Shown: positions 44,147 through 58,332, counted from the stretch's first letter. The stretch: 64,000 nucleotides of DNA from Scytalidium lignicola (GCA_002812745.2 NCSJ02000026.1:62001-126000); one strand, 5' to 3'. Program-made: numbers and translations. The notes: generated by a model not told the origin, from the sequence alone.

Positions 44147-47035
44147 ATGCATCTTGTGCAAAAAGAAGTAAGTCCCGAGGATCACGTCTGCTGCATCTGA
44201 GCTGGAACATTGACCGTGACGGTGAAAATAGCTCGATAAACTCGTCATCTCACAACTTGGCCTCCTCGCGCAGAGACGACTTGCAAGAGGCGTAAAGCTT
44301 AACCACTCTGAAGCTTCTGTGCGTAGCATTCATATGTTTATCTTCGAGCGTGTTCAATGATCTAATACTGAAAATAGGCATTAATTGCAAATAATCTCCA
44401 AGAGGTCTGAACCACTTGCCTGTCTGGTGTTGCCAGTCTTCCATTCATTCATCCAAAGAAAAGACACATCTAATGCTCTCTGAAGCTTATCCGCGATGGC
44501 AACCATACCGTAGCCGATCTAATGACGATCGGAGCAACCATGCTTGGTCGTCGCCATGTTCAACCATCTGTATGCTCGACTCTAACGGAGTTAATGGTGG
44601 AGGGGACCTTCCCGACTGGAACATATCTCGTTACAGTTCACAATCCGATTAGCTCGGACGATGGAGATTTGGCTAAAGCTTTATATGGGAGCTTCTTGCC
44701 GATTCCAGATCAGTCGTTATTTAAATTGCCAGAGGAAAGCGAATATGAACCTACGAAACAGCCTGGTGCTGTAATACCTGTAAAGGGCAAGATTAAGCTG
44801 AACGAGGGAAGGAAGAGGATTAAGTTGAAGGTTACTAGTAAGGGCGATAGGCCAATTCAGGTGAGATTTTGTGTCATTATGTAAAGCTAGTATGCTAGAT
44901 ACGTATTGACGACGAAAGATCGGCTCGCATTACCACTTCATCGAAAGCAATCCCCAGCTTGAATTCGATCGTATCAAAGCATATGGATACCGTCTCGATA
45001 TCCCGGCGGGGACTTCGGTTCGATTTGAACCTGGTGATATGAAGACAGTGGCGTTAGTTGAGATTGGCGGCAACAAAGTAATTCGAGGAGGGAATCATAT
45101 AGCTACTGGCGTAGTGGATTTATCTCGTGGTGAGGAGCTGGTCAAGAGACTCCAAGAAGGCGGATTTTCCCATGTTCCAGAACCAGCCGGCGACGTGGCA
45201 CATATCGACATGTTCGAGATTGATAGAGCGGCTTATGTTGCAATGTTCGGTCCTACAGTTGGAGATAAAGTCCGCCTAGGATTTACAGATCTTTGGATCC
45301 AGGTCGAGAAAGACCTTACTTACTACGGTGATGAATGTAAATTCGGTGGCGGAAAGACAATTCGAGAAGGGATGGGACAAGCTACGGGCGTGTCTGATTC
45401 AGTTTCACTGGATCTAGTAGTCACAAACGCACTAATAGTCGATTGGTCTGGTATCTACAAGGCTGATATCGGAATTAAGAATGGATTTATTGTTGGTATT
45501 GGGAAGGCAGGGAATCCAGATGTGATGGATGGGGTCCACAAAGATATGGTGGTTGGCTCCTGTACAGAAGTTATTGCTGGTGAAGGGAAGATTATTACAG
45601 CAGGTGGACTTGATTCTCATATTCATTTTATCTGTCCTCAGCAGGTCGGAGAGGCCATCTCTTCTGGTATTACAACTATGCTTGGAGGTGGTACTGGACC
45701 TAGGCAAGTAACCTTTCATACCGATAATGTCTGATAGTTGGCTAATAGCAACAGTGCTGGGACAAGTGCAACGACTTGTACGCCCGGGAAGAATTACATG
45801 CGTGAAATGCTCCAAGCTTGCGATACCCTGCCTGTGAACATAGGAATCACTGGTAAGGGGAATGACAGTGACCCTCTGGCTCTTCGCGAGCAAGTCATTG
45901 CTGGTGCTTGTGGTCTGAAATTGCATGAGGATTGGGGAACAACGCCTTCAGCGATTGATTCTTGCTTGACAGTCTGCGATGAACTTGATGTGCAGTGCCT
46001 AATTCACACAGACACATTGAATGAATCTGGGTTTGTTGAATCCACGATTGCAGCTTTCAAAGACCGAACAATCCACACCTACCATACCGAAGGTGCAGGA
46101 GGTGGTCATGCCCCAGATATCGTCAGCGTAGTAGAACACAATAACGTTCTCCCATCTTCCACAAACCCGACCAGGCCATACACACGAAATACCCTCGACG
46201 AACATCTCGATATGCTAATGGTATGCCACCATCTCAGTAAAAACATTCCAGAAGATGTCGCCTTCGCAGAATCACGTATCCGGGCTGAAACCATCGCTGC
46301 TGAGGACGTCCTTCACGACCTTGGAGCTATTAGCATGATGTCTTCTGATTCTCAAGCCATGGGTCGCTGTGGCGAAGTGATTCTCCGGACATGGAACACG
46401 GCTCACAAAAACAAGGTACAGAGAGGTACGCTTAAAGAGGATGAAGGAACTGGAGCGGATAACTTCAGAGTCAAGAGATATCTAAGCAAATACACCATTA
46501 ATCCGGCTATTGCTCAAGGTATGGGACATATTATCGGCAGTATAGAAGTCGGAAAATTAGCAGATTTTGTGATTTGGGATCCGGCGTGGTTTGGCACCAA
46601 GCCGACGACTGTTGTTAAGAGTGGATTTATTGCTTATCAGCAGATGGTAAGTGTTTCCCTTTGCAAATTTTCCCTTCCTCTCTTTTATGTATTATTACTG
46701 AGCTTATATTACAGGGTGACCCCAACGCCTCAATCCCAACAGTCCAACCAGTAATTGCACGTCCTATGTTTGCAACCTTAGTCCCATCCTCCAAAGTCCT
46801 CTTCGTCTCCAATGCCTCGATCGAATCTGGCAACATATCTTCCTATGGTTTGAAATCACGTATCGAGGCAGTGAAAAATTGCAGAAAGATCGGGAAGATT
46901 GATATGAAATTTAATGATGCACGTCCGAAGATGAAGGTTGATCCTGAAAGCTACAAGGTCGAGGCTGATGGGGTGCATGTTACTGCGGAGCCTGCGGAGC
47001 GGTTGCCATTGACACAGGTGGCCTATGTTTATTAA
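44147..47035 (+). CDS. Urease (single-chain alpha-beta-gamma fusion)
   Basis: Seven exons: 44147-44167, 44232-44318, 44378-44404, 44486-44860, 44919-45703, 45755-46646, 46715-47035, giving 835 residues, the usual fungal length. The gamma part has [17 protein letters not shown] and LIRDGN; the beta part has [16 protein letters not shown] and SHYHFIESN. The alpha part has the nickel ligands SHIHFI (His404, His406), the carbamylated lysine in GLKLHEDWG (Lys487), HTYHTEG and the flap Cys in MVCHHLSKN. It hydrolyses urea to ammonia and carbamate. Exon 3 is a 27-base microexon (ALIANNLQE). Intron 5 is GC-AG (gcaagt...acag). Maturation needs nickel accessory proteins encoded elsewhere. Confidence 0.95.
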
Positions 47036-47484
47036 GGATTTGAATTTGGTTATTATGATATGATCAGCTTTATGAAGGAAATCAGATTGGTGGATGGTAT
47101 AAGTGATATTCCCAGGATTTCTTCTTTCTTTGAGACTACTTATTACCTGCAAGTATAACTTGTAGTGTCCTATATTTTATAACAAAATTGACGCTTCGTA
47201 GGTACAGCGATTACATTTAATAGTTATCACTATTTATGCTGCGTAAGAGTTAATCTATTTCAACAGATAAGGTATATCTCCCATAAACTGTATTTCTTCA
47301 GTATTTTATAAAACTTCGCCTTCTTTGCCCAGGATTAAAACTTACGCAGAGCAGACACAAACCATCCTTTGAACAAAAGCACTACTATTACCCTTACACA
47401 GAATTATTTACTAGATAACAAGCCGAATTCCCCTATTAAATCAACGTCAACAAACCCCCCTTTCCCCTATCCCCATCCAGTCCC
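47036..47484. other. Intergenic region
   Basis: 3' flank of urease; no gene seen. Confidence 0.5.
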
Positions 47485-47721
47485 TCACCAATGACAATAA
47501 CTCGGATACCACCGATCCCGTCTCTGCATATCCCTTCTCCTCCTCGCACAATCCGGACACTCATTATCCCTCGCATTAAGAGCAGGTTGGTGATACCGTG
47601 GTTTCGGTCCCTCAGGCTCGGTACAGCGGCCTGCTCTTCTATCATAACACTTATCCCAGGGTTCAAAGTCTATAGGTTTCATATGGCCGCAGGTCCAGAC
47701 TATGTAGTGCTGGATGCACAT
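47485..47721 (-). CDS. Small Cys-rich fungal protein, function unknown
   Basis: A 78-residue frame starting MCIQHYIVWTCGHMKPIDFEPW with Cys pairs (CYDRRAGRC, CPDCARRR), a style common among small fungal proteins that may bind zinc. I recognise the start pattern as a recurring fungal hypothetical but can give no function. No intron is needed. The overlapping plus-strand frame lacks such features. Confidence 0.5.
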   Translation of the reverse strand: MCIQHYIVWTCGHMKPIDFEPWDKCYDRRAGRCTEPEGPKPRYHQPALNARDNECPDCARRRRDMQRRDRWYPSYCHW

Positions 47722-48621
47722 TTGAGTGTGTTGTATTATTTTTTTACCTTTGAGGTTGTATTTGAATAGGGTAGGCTAGGGATAACTTTTGTTGGAGAGA
47801 CTTGAGTTTAACTGAATAAAGATGTCTGTATGACTTTTGTAATAGCAGGCTGATTCGGAAGGAAAGGAAAGAGAGACCAAAGGGGGGAAAGTAAATGAAA
47901 TTGAATGGAGTTTGATCATGGATGTAAAGTTATTCTCAACTCCTTGAGAGAGACCATTCACGGATTTTGTAAGGTCATGTTGTTAGAGAGCATAGTATGT
48001 TTATCTTTCTGAATAAAACTGGGAGGAAGGAGTCACAAGAGGACTTTGCATAGCTACTTCTACTCAACCCAACGAACACGATTTCCCTGGTGATCCCAAG
48101 ACAAAGACGTTTACACTGTTGCTTCTCGATGCAAGTAGGATAATTGATATACGTTAGGAGCCAGCAACCTAAACCATGGCGATCCATATCTCCCTGTGGG
48201 AACGAAGCGGCGAATGAGTTCTGGGTTGATATCCTCAAGAAACGAAAATACGTCCACAAGGCAAATCCATATTTCATAACAAATACAACAGCAGAACTAT
48301 TAGTAGATTCTTAAACATACGGTATCAGTTTGGGATTAAATAATAGTAAAGACACTCTGAGAGTATCTGCTGAAGAGACTACCGTTGAATATGAATAAGA
48401 AATCAGGAGAAGGTTATATCCTATATCATTATATGAAGTGCTATAGCCTTAAATCAAGAGTGGAACCTTCTTCATGTCGTCTAATCATAATCTATCTAAA
48501 CATATTCTATCATTGAGAAACACGAGTAAGGAATATCTTCTTAACTCGAATGTAACTAAACACAAGATAAGTAACCTATATCCCAAAACCTCTATACGCC
48601 TTTCCGTAACATCTGCAACAT
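47722..48621. other. Non-coding spacer
   Basis: AT-rich; no gene recognised. Confidence 0.5.
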
Positions 48622-50225
48622 CTATGTAGATTTAGTACCTTTGATTTCTTCCGCAGTCTTCACTAAAATCTCAAAAGCTTTACGGATGTTCTTCTCATCA
48701 GCTAACGGATTCGCACTAACAACTCGTATAGCATAAATCCCATCGACAACGGTTGAAGTAATATATATCTCGCCTCTCTTATTGACGAGCTCGTAGACCT
48801 CCTTGGTAATTCGGTCTTGTTCCTCCTTCCCTGACTTATTCGGCACGATGTTGAATACGGTAAGTGCAAAATTCGGCCCGGTAATAATCTCAAAGAGATC
48901 CTTCCTTGTTTGCAATAATTCTGCGAAAAGCTCTCCAAGTTTGATATGTTTCCGAATATGTTCCTGGAGTCCCTGTACACCATATGTTCTTAACACGAAC
49001 CAAATCTTTAGACTTCTGAATCGCCTTCCAAGAGGGATCTGCCAGTCACGGTAATCAGTCACGAGGCCACTCTCAGAGAATTCATTGCGCAAGTAGGCTG
49101 GCATGATGGATAGCGCATCGATAAGATCTTTCCTCTTCTTCACGAATAGGCAGGAGGCGTCGAAGTTGGTGAGAAGCCATTTATGCATATTCATATTGAA
49201 GGAGTGGAAGTGTTCCGTTGATGATGTTAGATGTTGATATTCAGGACAAACTAATGCTGCTCCGGCGTATGCTGCATCAACATGCACCCATATCTCACCA
49301 GGCTGGTCAGGCGGTGCATGCTTGGATAAGACGCTGGCAATACCTCCGAAGTCATCGACTGCACAAGTACTTGTTGTGCCAATTGTGGCCGTGAGGAATA
49401 TTGGCTCAAGGCCTTGAGCTTTGCATTCAAGCAACACTTTCTCAAGATCATGCCCTGTGAGAGCGAAATTGTTTTCCCTTGAGACTGGAATAGAGCGATA
49501 TCGCACACCTGCAATCTGTGCTGCTTTCTGAGTCGAACTATGTGTCGACGCACTCCCTAATGCAACCATTGTGCTCCGTTTATGTGCTATTGCGTTCTCT
49601 TGTTCTTGGCCAGATAAATGAGCTGTTGTCTCTCGAAGGTATTTATCCCGTGCCGCCACCATGACGGTCACGATTGCTTCAGATGCCGACCCTTGAATCA
49701 CTCCGCCTCCGTGGGTAGTCGAGAGGTAGCAATCAGGGAGGTTGAACAATTTCACAAGCCAATCCATCACAACTGTTTCTAATTCGGTTACTGCTGGCGA
49801 GCAAATCCAGTTGAATGCCGGGGCAGTAAATGCTGCAGAGTAGAGCTCGCCCAGCATACCAGGGAAGGAGGATGAAGCGGGAAAGAATGCCATGAAATTT
49901 GGCGATTGCCTAGAGAGTTGTCAGGTTTAATTGGGTGTCGTGCGTGAACTCAGGACTCACCAGTGAGTGAGACCTGGAAGTATCTTAGTCTCGATGTCTT
50001 TCTGAATATCTGCCCAAGCCTCTCCTTCCTGTGGTGGTCCATCCGGAAGGAGCTTCTTGAGATATCCAGGCTCGACATTAGAGACGACCCGTCGTTGTTC
50101 TATGGTATCGTAGTAATTGACGACTACTATAGTTAGCAAGAATACTTGAAACCTGATATGGATAGTCCATCTTTACTCTCATCTATTGCTGATGTAGCAG
50201 CCTCTTTGAATTGTTTCGAGTCCAT
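48622..50225 (-). CDS. Aromatic-L-amino-acid decarboxylase (group II PLP enzyme)
   Basis: Three exons, 50225-50177, 50126-49961 and 49909-48622, give 500 residues. The start MDSKQFKEAATSAIDE leads into NYYDTIEQRRVVSNVEPGYL. Motifs of the DOPA/tryptophan decarboxylase group follow: 'QSPNFMAFFPASSSFPGMLG', 'THGGGVIQGSASEA', 'ATIGTTSTCAVDD', 'WVHVDAAYAGAA' and the PLP lysine in NMHKWLL (Lys315). It decarboxylates tyrosine, DOPA, tryptophan or a similar amino acid to the amine in the cytosol; substrate not determined. Neighbouring genes do not form a clear pathway with it. Confidence 0.93.
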
Positions 50226-50944
50226 AATTGCTGATTAGGGGTACAAAAGCGGGTAAAAAAANCAAGAAATTTTAGAAAACGATGCTTTAAGAAAAACAAA
50301 AAAAAGAACGAAGGAAGGAGACTTTGTCAGATATATATATATACTCCAACAATATATATACATAGGAGAGCCTTGCCTCAGTTCTAACTACCTCTGTTGT
50401 CTAATGGGAATGTCAGGGAGGAAAAACTATGAAGTAGAAGGAGGTTGAAGACGCTATCCGGGTATTGTTATGAGGGGTCAAATTGCATGTACCTTACTGC
50501 AAAGTTAACTAGTAATGTACATAGGGTATTCCCCCGCTCCTTATCTGATACCCGGATGAGCATGGACGGGGCGGAAAGTTTCCGGTTTATCACGTGAGCA
50601 TAAATAATGCAGCCCTTTTCATACTTGATCTAAATTTCGGTATGATCATTATATTTAGATAAACTACTAGCAAAACTCAAAGAAAAGTATTTAAAAAANC
50701 ATTTCGCACCACGAATCTATGAGTAATAAATTAAAGCAACTGAATCGAATTATTGTATGCCTTCTATGACAAAACTTTTAATATTATGGTATCTTTTAAG
50801 GAATCAGAGTTGAGATCTCTCGTCTTTCTCATGCTCTATGTACTTCATAGTACTAGCCCAAAACAAAATGAAAATATTGCGCCTTGCAATGCATCTATAA
50901 CATCAAAATGAAAGAAAGCAAAATAGCCAACACTACCACCATAT
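50226..50944. other. Spacer
   Basis: Decarboxylase promoter and the ABC transporter 3' flank; AT-rich, with two homopolymer Ns and a TA-rich tract near 50332-50360. No gene. Confidence 0.5.
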
Positions 50945-53900
50945 TTAATGCGTCCTTCCCAAACTTTGCAAGTTTACCAGTTCGGAGTATCTTCCACCTT
51001 TCCGCATCAACCCCTCGTGGTCTCCGCTCTCAACCACGACACCCTGATCGAAGACATAAATGATGTCCGCCTTTTGAATAGTGCTCAATCTATGTGCAAC
51101 GGCAATGGTGGTTCGTCCTTTAGCAGCCTTATCCAACGCAGCTTGTACGACGTGCTCGCTCTCACTGTCCAACGCAGATGTCGCCTCGTCCAACAATAAG
51201 ATCTTAGGGTCTCGGAGTAATGCACGAGCAATTGCGATACGCTGCTTTTGACCACCTGAGAGGAGAGAGCCTTTGGAGCCCACGACTGTGTTAAAGCCTT
51301 CTGGTAGGGACATGATGAAGTCGTATATGTTGGCTTCGCGGCAAGCAAATTCGATTTCTTCGTCGGAGACGTTTTCACGATCAGCACCTAGAAGAACGTT
51401 TTCTCGAATGGATCCTTGATATAGTGTAGGTTCTTGGCTAACAAGAGCGATGAAAGATCTGTATTCATTAATGTTAAGAGAACTGATCTCCTTCCCATCC
51501 ACATAGATACCTCCAGCTAGAGGATCATAAAATCTTTCTAGGAGGGCAATAGTCGTGGATTTTCCACAACCTGAGGCACCAACCAGGGCAATATACTGCC
51601 CTGGCTTGACGTGAAGTGTCAGACCGCGGAGGACAGGTTGTTCAGGACGCGTGGGATAGCGGAAATGGACGTCACGGAACTCGACCGTACCTTCCATGGA
51701 GGTGACAGGTGCACCATCATTGGACCAGGTGTCGATTTTTGGTTTACGATCGAAGAGGATTTTCAGCTCATTAGCTGCCTCTTTGGCCTTGCCCATGTCG
51801 GCTGTAAATATGTTAGCGATCTATTACTCATGAAACAAGAGGAATGACACGTCAGGTATAAAATATAGAAAGTAACTTACGAGCAAACGAGAAAATCGTT
51901 CCAGCAGATTGTGCTCCGAAGATAACAGACGAGAAGCATACGAAGAACTGGAAGAGAGTATACTCTCCTGTAACCATTCTGTTACCGCCGTACCAAAACC
52001 CGAGTGCAACGCAAAGGAACATAAAACTCTGGCTTGCAGCATAAAGCAAACTCGATTTTAAAATAGACATTAAACTCTTCCTTGCTTGTGTTGCAAGTGC
52101 ATCATGATACTGTTTCAAGACATCGTGTTCTCTCGTCAAGGACGCGACAGTTCGGATTGCACTTGTAGCTTCACAAGCAAAGCTGGCACTCTTTTCGTAA
52201 GCTTTCTTTGCACGCTGTTGGAATCTTGCAAGCATCCAGAAGCGCAAGAATCCACATGCTAGCAGGACTGGGATAGTGGAGACACAAACAAGAGCTAATT
52301 TCCAGGCTATCGAGATTGAGAGAACAATGGCGGCAATGAGAGTTGTTATGACAGTGAGGATGGTACCGAGAGTGACACCAGATAGACCTGCGACATGCGT
52401 AGTTTCTGTACTTAAGAACGATGTAAGCGCCCCAGAAGTGTTTTCTTCTCTATCAAAGAACTCAATATCTTGGCGAAGCATAGTCCTAAATGCACGATCT
52501 CGGACACGGTGGATTAATCGTTCAGAACAGAATGCGAAGGCGATACCTTGACCACAGAAAGCGATGAATTGAATTATGGCGAGCATCAAGTACATCAGTG
52601 ACCAGAAATCCACATCATGCCGAATCTTGTGGGCGAATATTTGGGGAGGTAATGATAGGGTGAGAATCTCTTTGGCAAAGAAGACAGCTTGTGTTGGGTT
52701 ACCTCCTCCGCAGATAATAGAGAAAATGAGACCAAGAAGCATATAATGTAACTCGGTCTTGTTAAAGGATGCAATTAATTGGATAAGCGTCCATAGCCCA
52801 TAGTGTTTCTCTGCCTCGGGTTTTCTGTTCGCTAGTGCCATAGAAGATTTGGATTTCGTAGTGTCTGTTCTGTTCAACTTATTTGCAATGTTGACATCAT
52901 CTGGATCTTCTTCGTAATCATGGGATTCCTCATCCTTCTTCGATGCTTGTCGTGCGAGTCTATCATCTTCAGCGTCTAACAGTTCCTGTTCCTCGGGAGA
53001 CAGTTCCTTTGCTGCAGCAATTTTCTGCGCCTCAACCAGGTTGAAGTATGCACCTTGTTTCTCCAATAACTCATCGTGGGTACCCTGTTCAATGATGGAG
53101 CCCTGGCTCATAACGACAATATTATCGGCGTCTTTAATTGTGGATAAACGATGGGCAATGGTGATAGTTGTGCGTCCTGCAGAGGCTACTTCTAAAGCGG
53201 CTTGTACGACGCCCTCAGACTTGGTATCCAACGCAGATGTAGCTTCATCGAGAAGCAGAATCTTAGGGTTGCTAACCATGGCTCTAGCGATAGCAATACG
53301 TTGTTTCTGGCCACCTGACAGTAAGAAACCTCTTTCTCCAACATTTGTCTCGTATCCTTCTGGAAGAGCCGTGATGAAAGCATCAGCGTTCGCCATTTTG
53401 GCAGCGTCAATAACCAGGTCCCTTTGCTTGCTCATTTCCAGATGCTCATGAGGAGTACCAACAAGACCGTATCGGATATTCTCGAAGATTGTTGTGCCAA
53501 AAAGTGTAGGTTCCTGGCTAACTAGCGAAATCTGTTGCCGTAACCAACGAAGGTTGAGGGTGCTAACGTCATGACCATCGAGGAAGACCTGACCTCCAAC
53601 TGGATCGTAAAACCTTTCTACCAAACCGACGATTGTACTCTTGCCAGATCCAGAAGCGCCGACCAAGGCCGTCTTCTTGCCTGCAGGAATGACAAGGCTC
53701 ACATCATTCATGACTACGACTTCTGGTCTTGAGGGGTAGATATGCTTTATATGTCTCAACTCGACGGTACCTTCAACGTCTTCTAACTTTTCCCCGGCAT
53801 CCGTAACAGGGTCCAGGGGGGAAACCCGATCAATAGTATTGTAGATCTTAGCGGCTGCTGACATGGCGGTTGTGAAAGCCTGTGCGTTAGGAGCTACATT

Positions 53901-55070
53901 GCCTAGCGAGAAAGCTCCAATCATGATAGACATCAAAATGGTCAGAATATGCGACAGTGTGATTTCTCCCTTAACTAGATACCTGCTGCCCATCCAGAAA
54001 GCCAGGCCGTAGTTAAGGTAGATCACCATGAACATGCCACCAATCATCACACCAAGGATGACCTTCAGCTTGAAACCGTAAATCTCGGCTTCCTTGAGAT
54101 GCCGGTCGTATTCTCGAGCGAGTTTGTCCTGGGTGCCAAATGCAACGGCGTTCCTGATTGATGCAATGACTTCCTCGGCCACCGAACCCCCAAGAGCGTA
54201 GGATTCTAGAGATTGCTTACTGAACTTGATGATGAAGGAGGAGCCGCCACCCATGATGAACGTGATTGCGAACACGGTCGAGGAGAGAATGAGGGTTAAT
54301 TTCCAGGACTTGATGAAACCAATAACAAAAGCAGTGATGAAAGTCGCAACCGCACTCAGTGTCAAGGAGACCTTTTCACTCATGCCATCCTGCACCAGAT
54401 TCGTGTCAGCCGTGATCCTAGTGGTGATCTCACCGGCCCCGAGCTTGTCGAAAAAGCCAATATTCTGTCGCATGCAAGCTGCAAGATACTGTTCCCTGAT
54501 CTTCCCACTAATATGTTCGCCGGTATATATGAATCCCACCGTGGCGATGTAAACTGTGATGAACTCGGCGATTGCGATGTAGACAAGGTACAACACCAGG
54601 TGCGATATTTCGTGCTTGAAGTGGTTGTGGTCGAAGTTACCCAGCGTAAGTCCTTGAAAGGTGCCGGCCAGGCTTCCAAAGACGACGGTCATCAGAGGGA
54701 TGGCCGCGCCAGCTGCAATGGCGCAAATTGCGCTGACAGCTATGATTATGAGATCCGTTCTCGTCGAATATCTGTAGAGTTCCTTGAGACCGACCTTCAC
54801 AACGGGGACATCGACCTGGCGGCGCAGAATTGTGGCTTCATCAGGTGGGAGGTGAGAATAGATATCTTCGTCGGTGTTTTGGTTGGCGCTGGCCTTGACA
54901 ATCTTCGAGTCGAGCTTACTTAGATCAGGTCCTTCGTTAGCAGATGGGCCTTTAGCTTCCTTCTCATGAATCGGATCCGTGTGATCATCGCTGGAGCCGC
55001 CATGACTTGAAGATGGAAGCGTGGCAGGCAACGATGCCCTCTCTGCGTCTTTCTCTGGATCGCCTGCCAT
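50945..55070 (-). CDS. ABC-B full transporter (MDR/P-glycoprotein type)
   Basis: Two exons, 55070-51881 and 51801-50945, give 1348 residues. Order: charged N-terminus, first membrane domain of six spans, NBD1 (Walker A GASGSGKST, signature LSGGQKQR, Walker B ILLLDEATSALD), a charged linker, second membrane domain, NBD2 (Walker A GASGCGKST, LSGGQKQR, LLLDEATSALD). This is the complete TMD-NBD-TMD-NBD layout of fungal MDR1/Pmd1-like exporters at the plasma membrane, which extrude lipophilic compounds. It is unlikely to serve the RiPP locus, being 20 kb away with housekeeping genes between. Confidence 0.95.
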
Positions 55071-58000
55071 ATTTGGCGGCTTGAAGGTATCTGGGGGCCA
55101 AGGAGTTCCTTAATACTCCTATTCTTTGCTTCGAGTGCAAGACTGGGGAGTGGTCGGTTCAATATAAGAATTTCTGGGTGGCTAGGAGGAGTGCCAATTG
55201 TGCTGGTGATCGAATGCACACGCGTACGCACACAACACAACCGAAGCACTTAGGGAAGGGTGTGAAGAACAGATTGAAGGAGGGACAGAGAAACCGTCAA
55301 CCAAGGTCGGCGGGGATTAGAATTAGAAGTAAGACCTGAGGGACAGGCGCAAAAAGGCACGAAACGCAAGGAGAGAGAGTAACGAGCAGAACTCGAGGAT
55401 GGTTCTGCATCTTTGTATATCTACTACGGCCCATGCCCCCCATAGCGACGGGCGGGAGGTCTCAGAGGAATTATCCCCAAGGACGGAGGTGGCCAGTTCC
55501 GTGCTGGTGGGAGATACTAATTCGGGCGATTGGGCCAATGGGCGCGCAGCCATTGCGAGAACCTGGAGGGGCGAAAGGCTAAAAGAGCGAAAGCGAGATC
55601 AATCCGAGGCGCTAAACGAGCTCCCGAGTAGACTTTCTGGAAGCGCCTTAGCGTGCGAGCCCAGAGCCAAAAGCATACGTTTCCAGTGGTCTCCTGCAGT
55701 CTCTCGTTACGGTATTGCGCTGCCTCGCACTCGCCTATCTGCAAAAACGAGTACGCAAATAGTTGGACGGAGTAATACTACTACAGTAAGAATAATCCAG
55801 TCATGGAAGTAATAAATCAATGGCCGCCCCCTCTCGCTACAACTTTCCAGGTGCCAGACGCTCGGTTCGGGCTGTGGCGTGGCCTTGCCGGTGATGACTC
55901 TACCGGTCAAAACCCAGGGAGTGCTGGTCGTCTAATAGTTAATACAGCACATGTAATAAGTTCCTCCGTCCTTACCATGACACATGCATGACAACATGAG
56001 TAACTTATCGCGGTCGATCTGCCAATACCAGTACGTCTAATTACGCTTTCATGTTGTTCTGAGCCATCGGAGCTTTAAGGTAGTGTGTCATGAACGGCTC
56101 TGCCTGTTCTCTAATCATCTTGCCTTAGAGCAGATTCTCTCAGGGATGGCCCTGATTGATGATTAGGTTATTACACTTCGTCTGACCTCAATCCCAAGTA
56201 AATTCCAATAATGGAAAAGTTATATGCCACCCTTCGTCTCTCCCCTCCGGATTCCAGCCAACCGAAACTTAATAAAGTATAACCTACGGTAGTCTTCTGT
56301 CGCAGGCATCATCATCAACACGGTACCGTGCCGTAGCATCTCGTGCTTCCTTTGACACGGATCTTCTTCGCAGCCGGTTCCGTGCTTACTTGGTACTTTA
56401 CCCTGCACGCCTTGGTAATGATTCTACGGCAAATTAATCGACAAAGGCAACCTGGACTGTGCGACTGGCAGTCAAAGATGTTTCAGAAATTGAGCAGGCC
56501 TTGCTCTGTGCCACAGGCCCGCTTTGATAGCAACCCCAAAACATGTTTTTTGCATGTCCAGTGGCTTCATTCGTGACAATAAGACGGGGCAATTGAAGCT
56601 CACCGCGCCCGACAAAATATCTTATTTGCTTTAAAATTCTCATCACCTCATATTTGCACGGGGGAATATGTCTGCCTAATGATACAACTCATTATACTAT
56701 ACTTCAACCTTGGGCTTGGTGTTTACTTGAATTGGCTTGACTTTGCTCAGAGCAGTTGGTTGGTTACCTTGTTGGGAAACCATTGCGACAATACGATATT
56801 TCATTGTTGATAGACCAAATAAAATGCGCCGCCTATGAGCCACACGTGCCAGCCTTGTCTCTTTACGTCCGTACTGTTACCTTGTCGTGCTTGTTTCTCG
56901 GAAGCAGCCTCAGCCGAATACCATAGCCAATCATCTTCCTTCTGGCGGAAACTTAGAGTTTCCGTACCGACTTCTTTGGTGGACATTGACCGTGCCGTAC
57001 TCATTAGGGCGGAGATAAGACGGAGTTGAGAGGTATTAAGATTATGCACCGTGTCACCCTTGGAGAAATCTTTTCGTTTCAACGCGACCCTCCTACAGTA
57101 CTGTACGAGGCCACCTATCATCGTTATCAAGTTTCTCGGGACCGAGAGAGAATTATTCAGTCTGCATTACTCCGAATCTCCACGACAAAATACGATATTA
57201 CATATGTTGAGCATCAAGCAAAGTTAGTGGTCGTAATTAAATGCCGTTGTTGAGCTCTCGAATTTGACGCCGTCGGTCCTGCTTAAGCCTTTGGGCTGGG
57301 ACACTATTCCAAGTTCTGGATTTTTTTGCAGCTTCCTCTTTCGTGCAAAAAGTAAGCTTACTGACCATGGATGGCAGGAAGTTAAGCCTTCCTAAAAATT
57401 GAGATTACTTATTGTTGATAAAAAAANCATGGCGCAAAGACTAGGATTGTCTCCTGGCATTACCCCACTGCTCCTTCGACCACAAGGCTAGCAAGTCAGC
57501 AAGGCTGACATAGATATCCACCATTCTTTCTGATACTTCTTGGTAAGACGATGCAGGTAACTTAACTTTTTATTATGTACGAATGTCGAGCGTTTTTTAA
57601 TGCCAAATTTCAATGTCGGATCTATTCAGAATTTCTCACTTCAAAATATGCTGCAATTTAGTTTCTGACCACCTTTCTCCCCGCCAGAGCTAGCAACTTG
57701 CACACCATTCTTCCCATTGAACAAGCTCACTTCTAGCACACCTATTATTTTCAGCCTCTTGCCTGAAGCCTCGATTAGGATAGCCTTCCATGAAGTGAAA
57801 AGACACAATTGAAGCTTCCAAGAGTCGAGAATAATAGTATTATTAATTATGCTATATATTCATGAGAACGTACTACACTTACCTACAACACATATGAATT
57901 TCTTAGCCACTGTTGCAACTAACTTCTCTTGGAAAAGAGACGCTCTACCACATTTTTTACAATTCAGATTATCAATCTCAACTGCATCATCAAAGGCAAC

Positions 58001-58332
58001 ATCCCAAGAGCTTTCACTTTCCTTTTAAGCCTAAATCTACTCTCGTGTCGATTAGCGGAAGATTATCAATACTTCCCAAGGCAAGCCGGTTGATTTTCAT
58101 TTCTTCTTGTTGTTGTTTGTTCTTGTTGTTCATTTTTTTTTGGTGTGTGTAATTGTGTGTTACGTAGAAGTATTCATTATCCGTTGAAATTTAAATCTGA
58201 ATACGATTATAGAAGTTTTGATGAGAAGAGAGCGGAGATGGGAGGAGGGTACGTCTTTTCTCGGTTTCAATACTGTTTTTTTGCTTCTATAGAATGGGTT
58301 TTCAGTTATTCGAGACATATACTAGATATTGG
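55071..58332. other. Non-coding region
   Basis: 3.3 kb with no supported gene. The left part (to about 55.8 kb) is GC-richer and serves as the ABC transporter promoter. Further right, frames are short and without resemblance; one homopolymer N falls near 57427. Confidence 0.55.

Noticed and set aside
50945..55070. ABC transporter as exporter of the RiPP
   Set aside because: It lies about 17 kb from the locus with unrelated genes between; nothing in the sequence links them.
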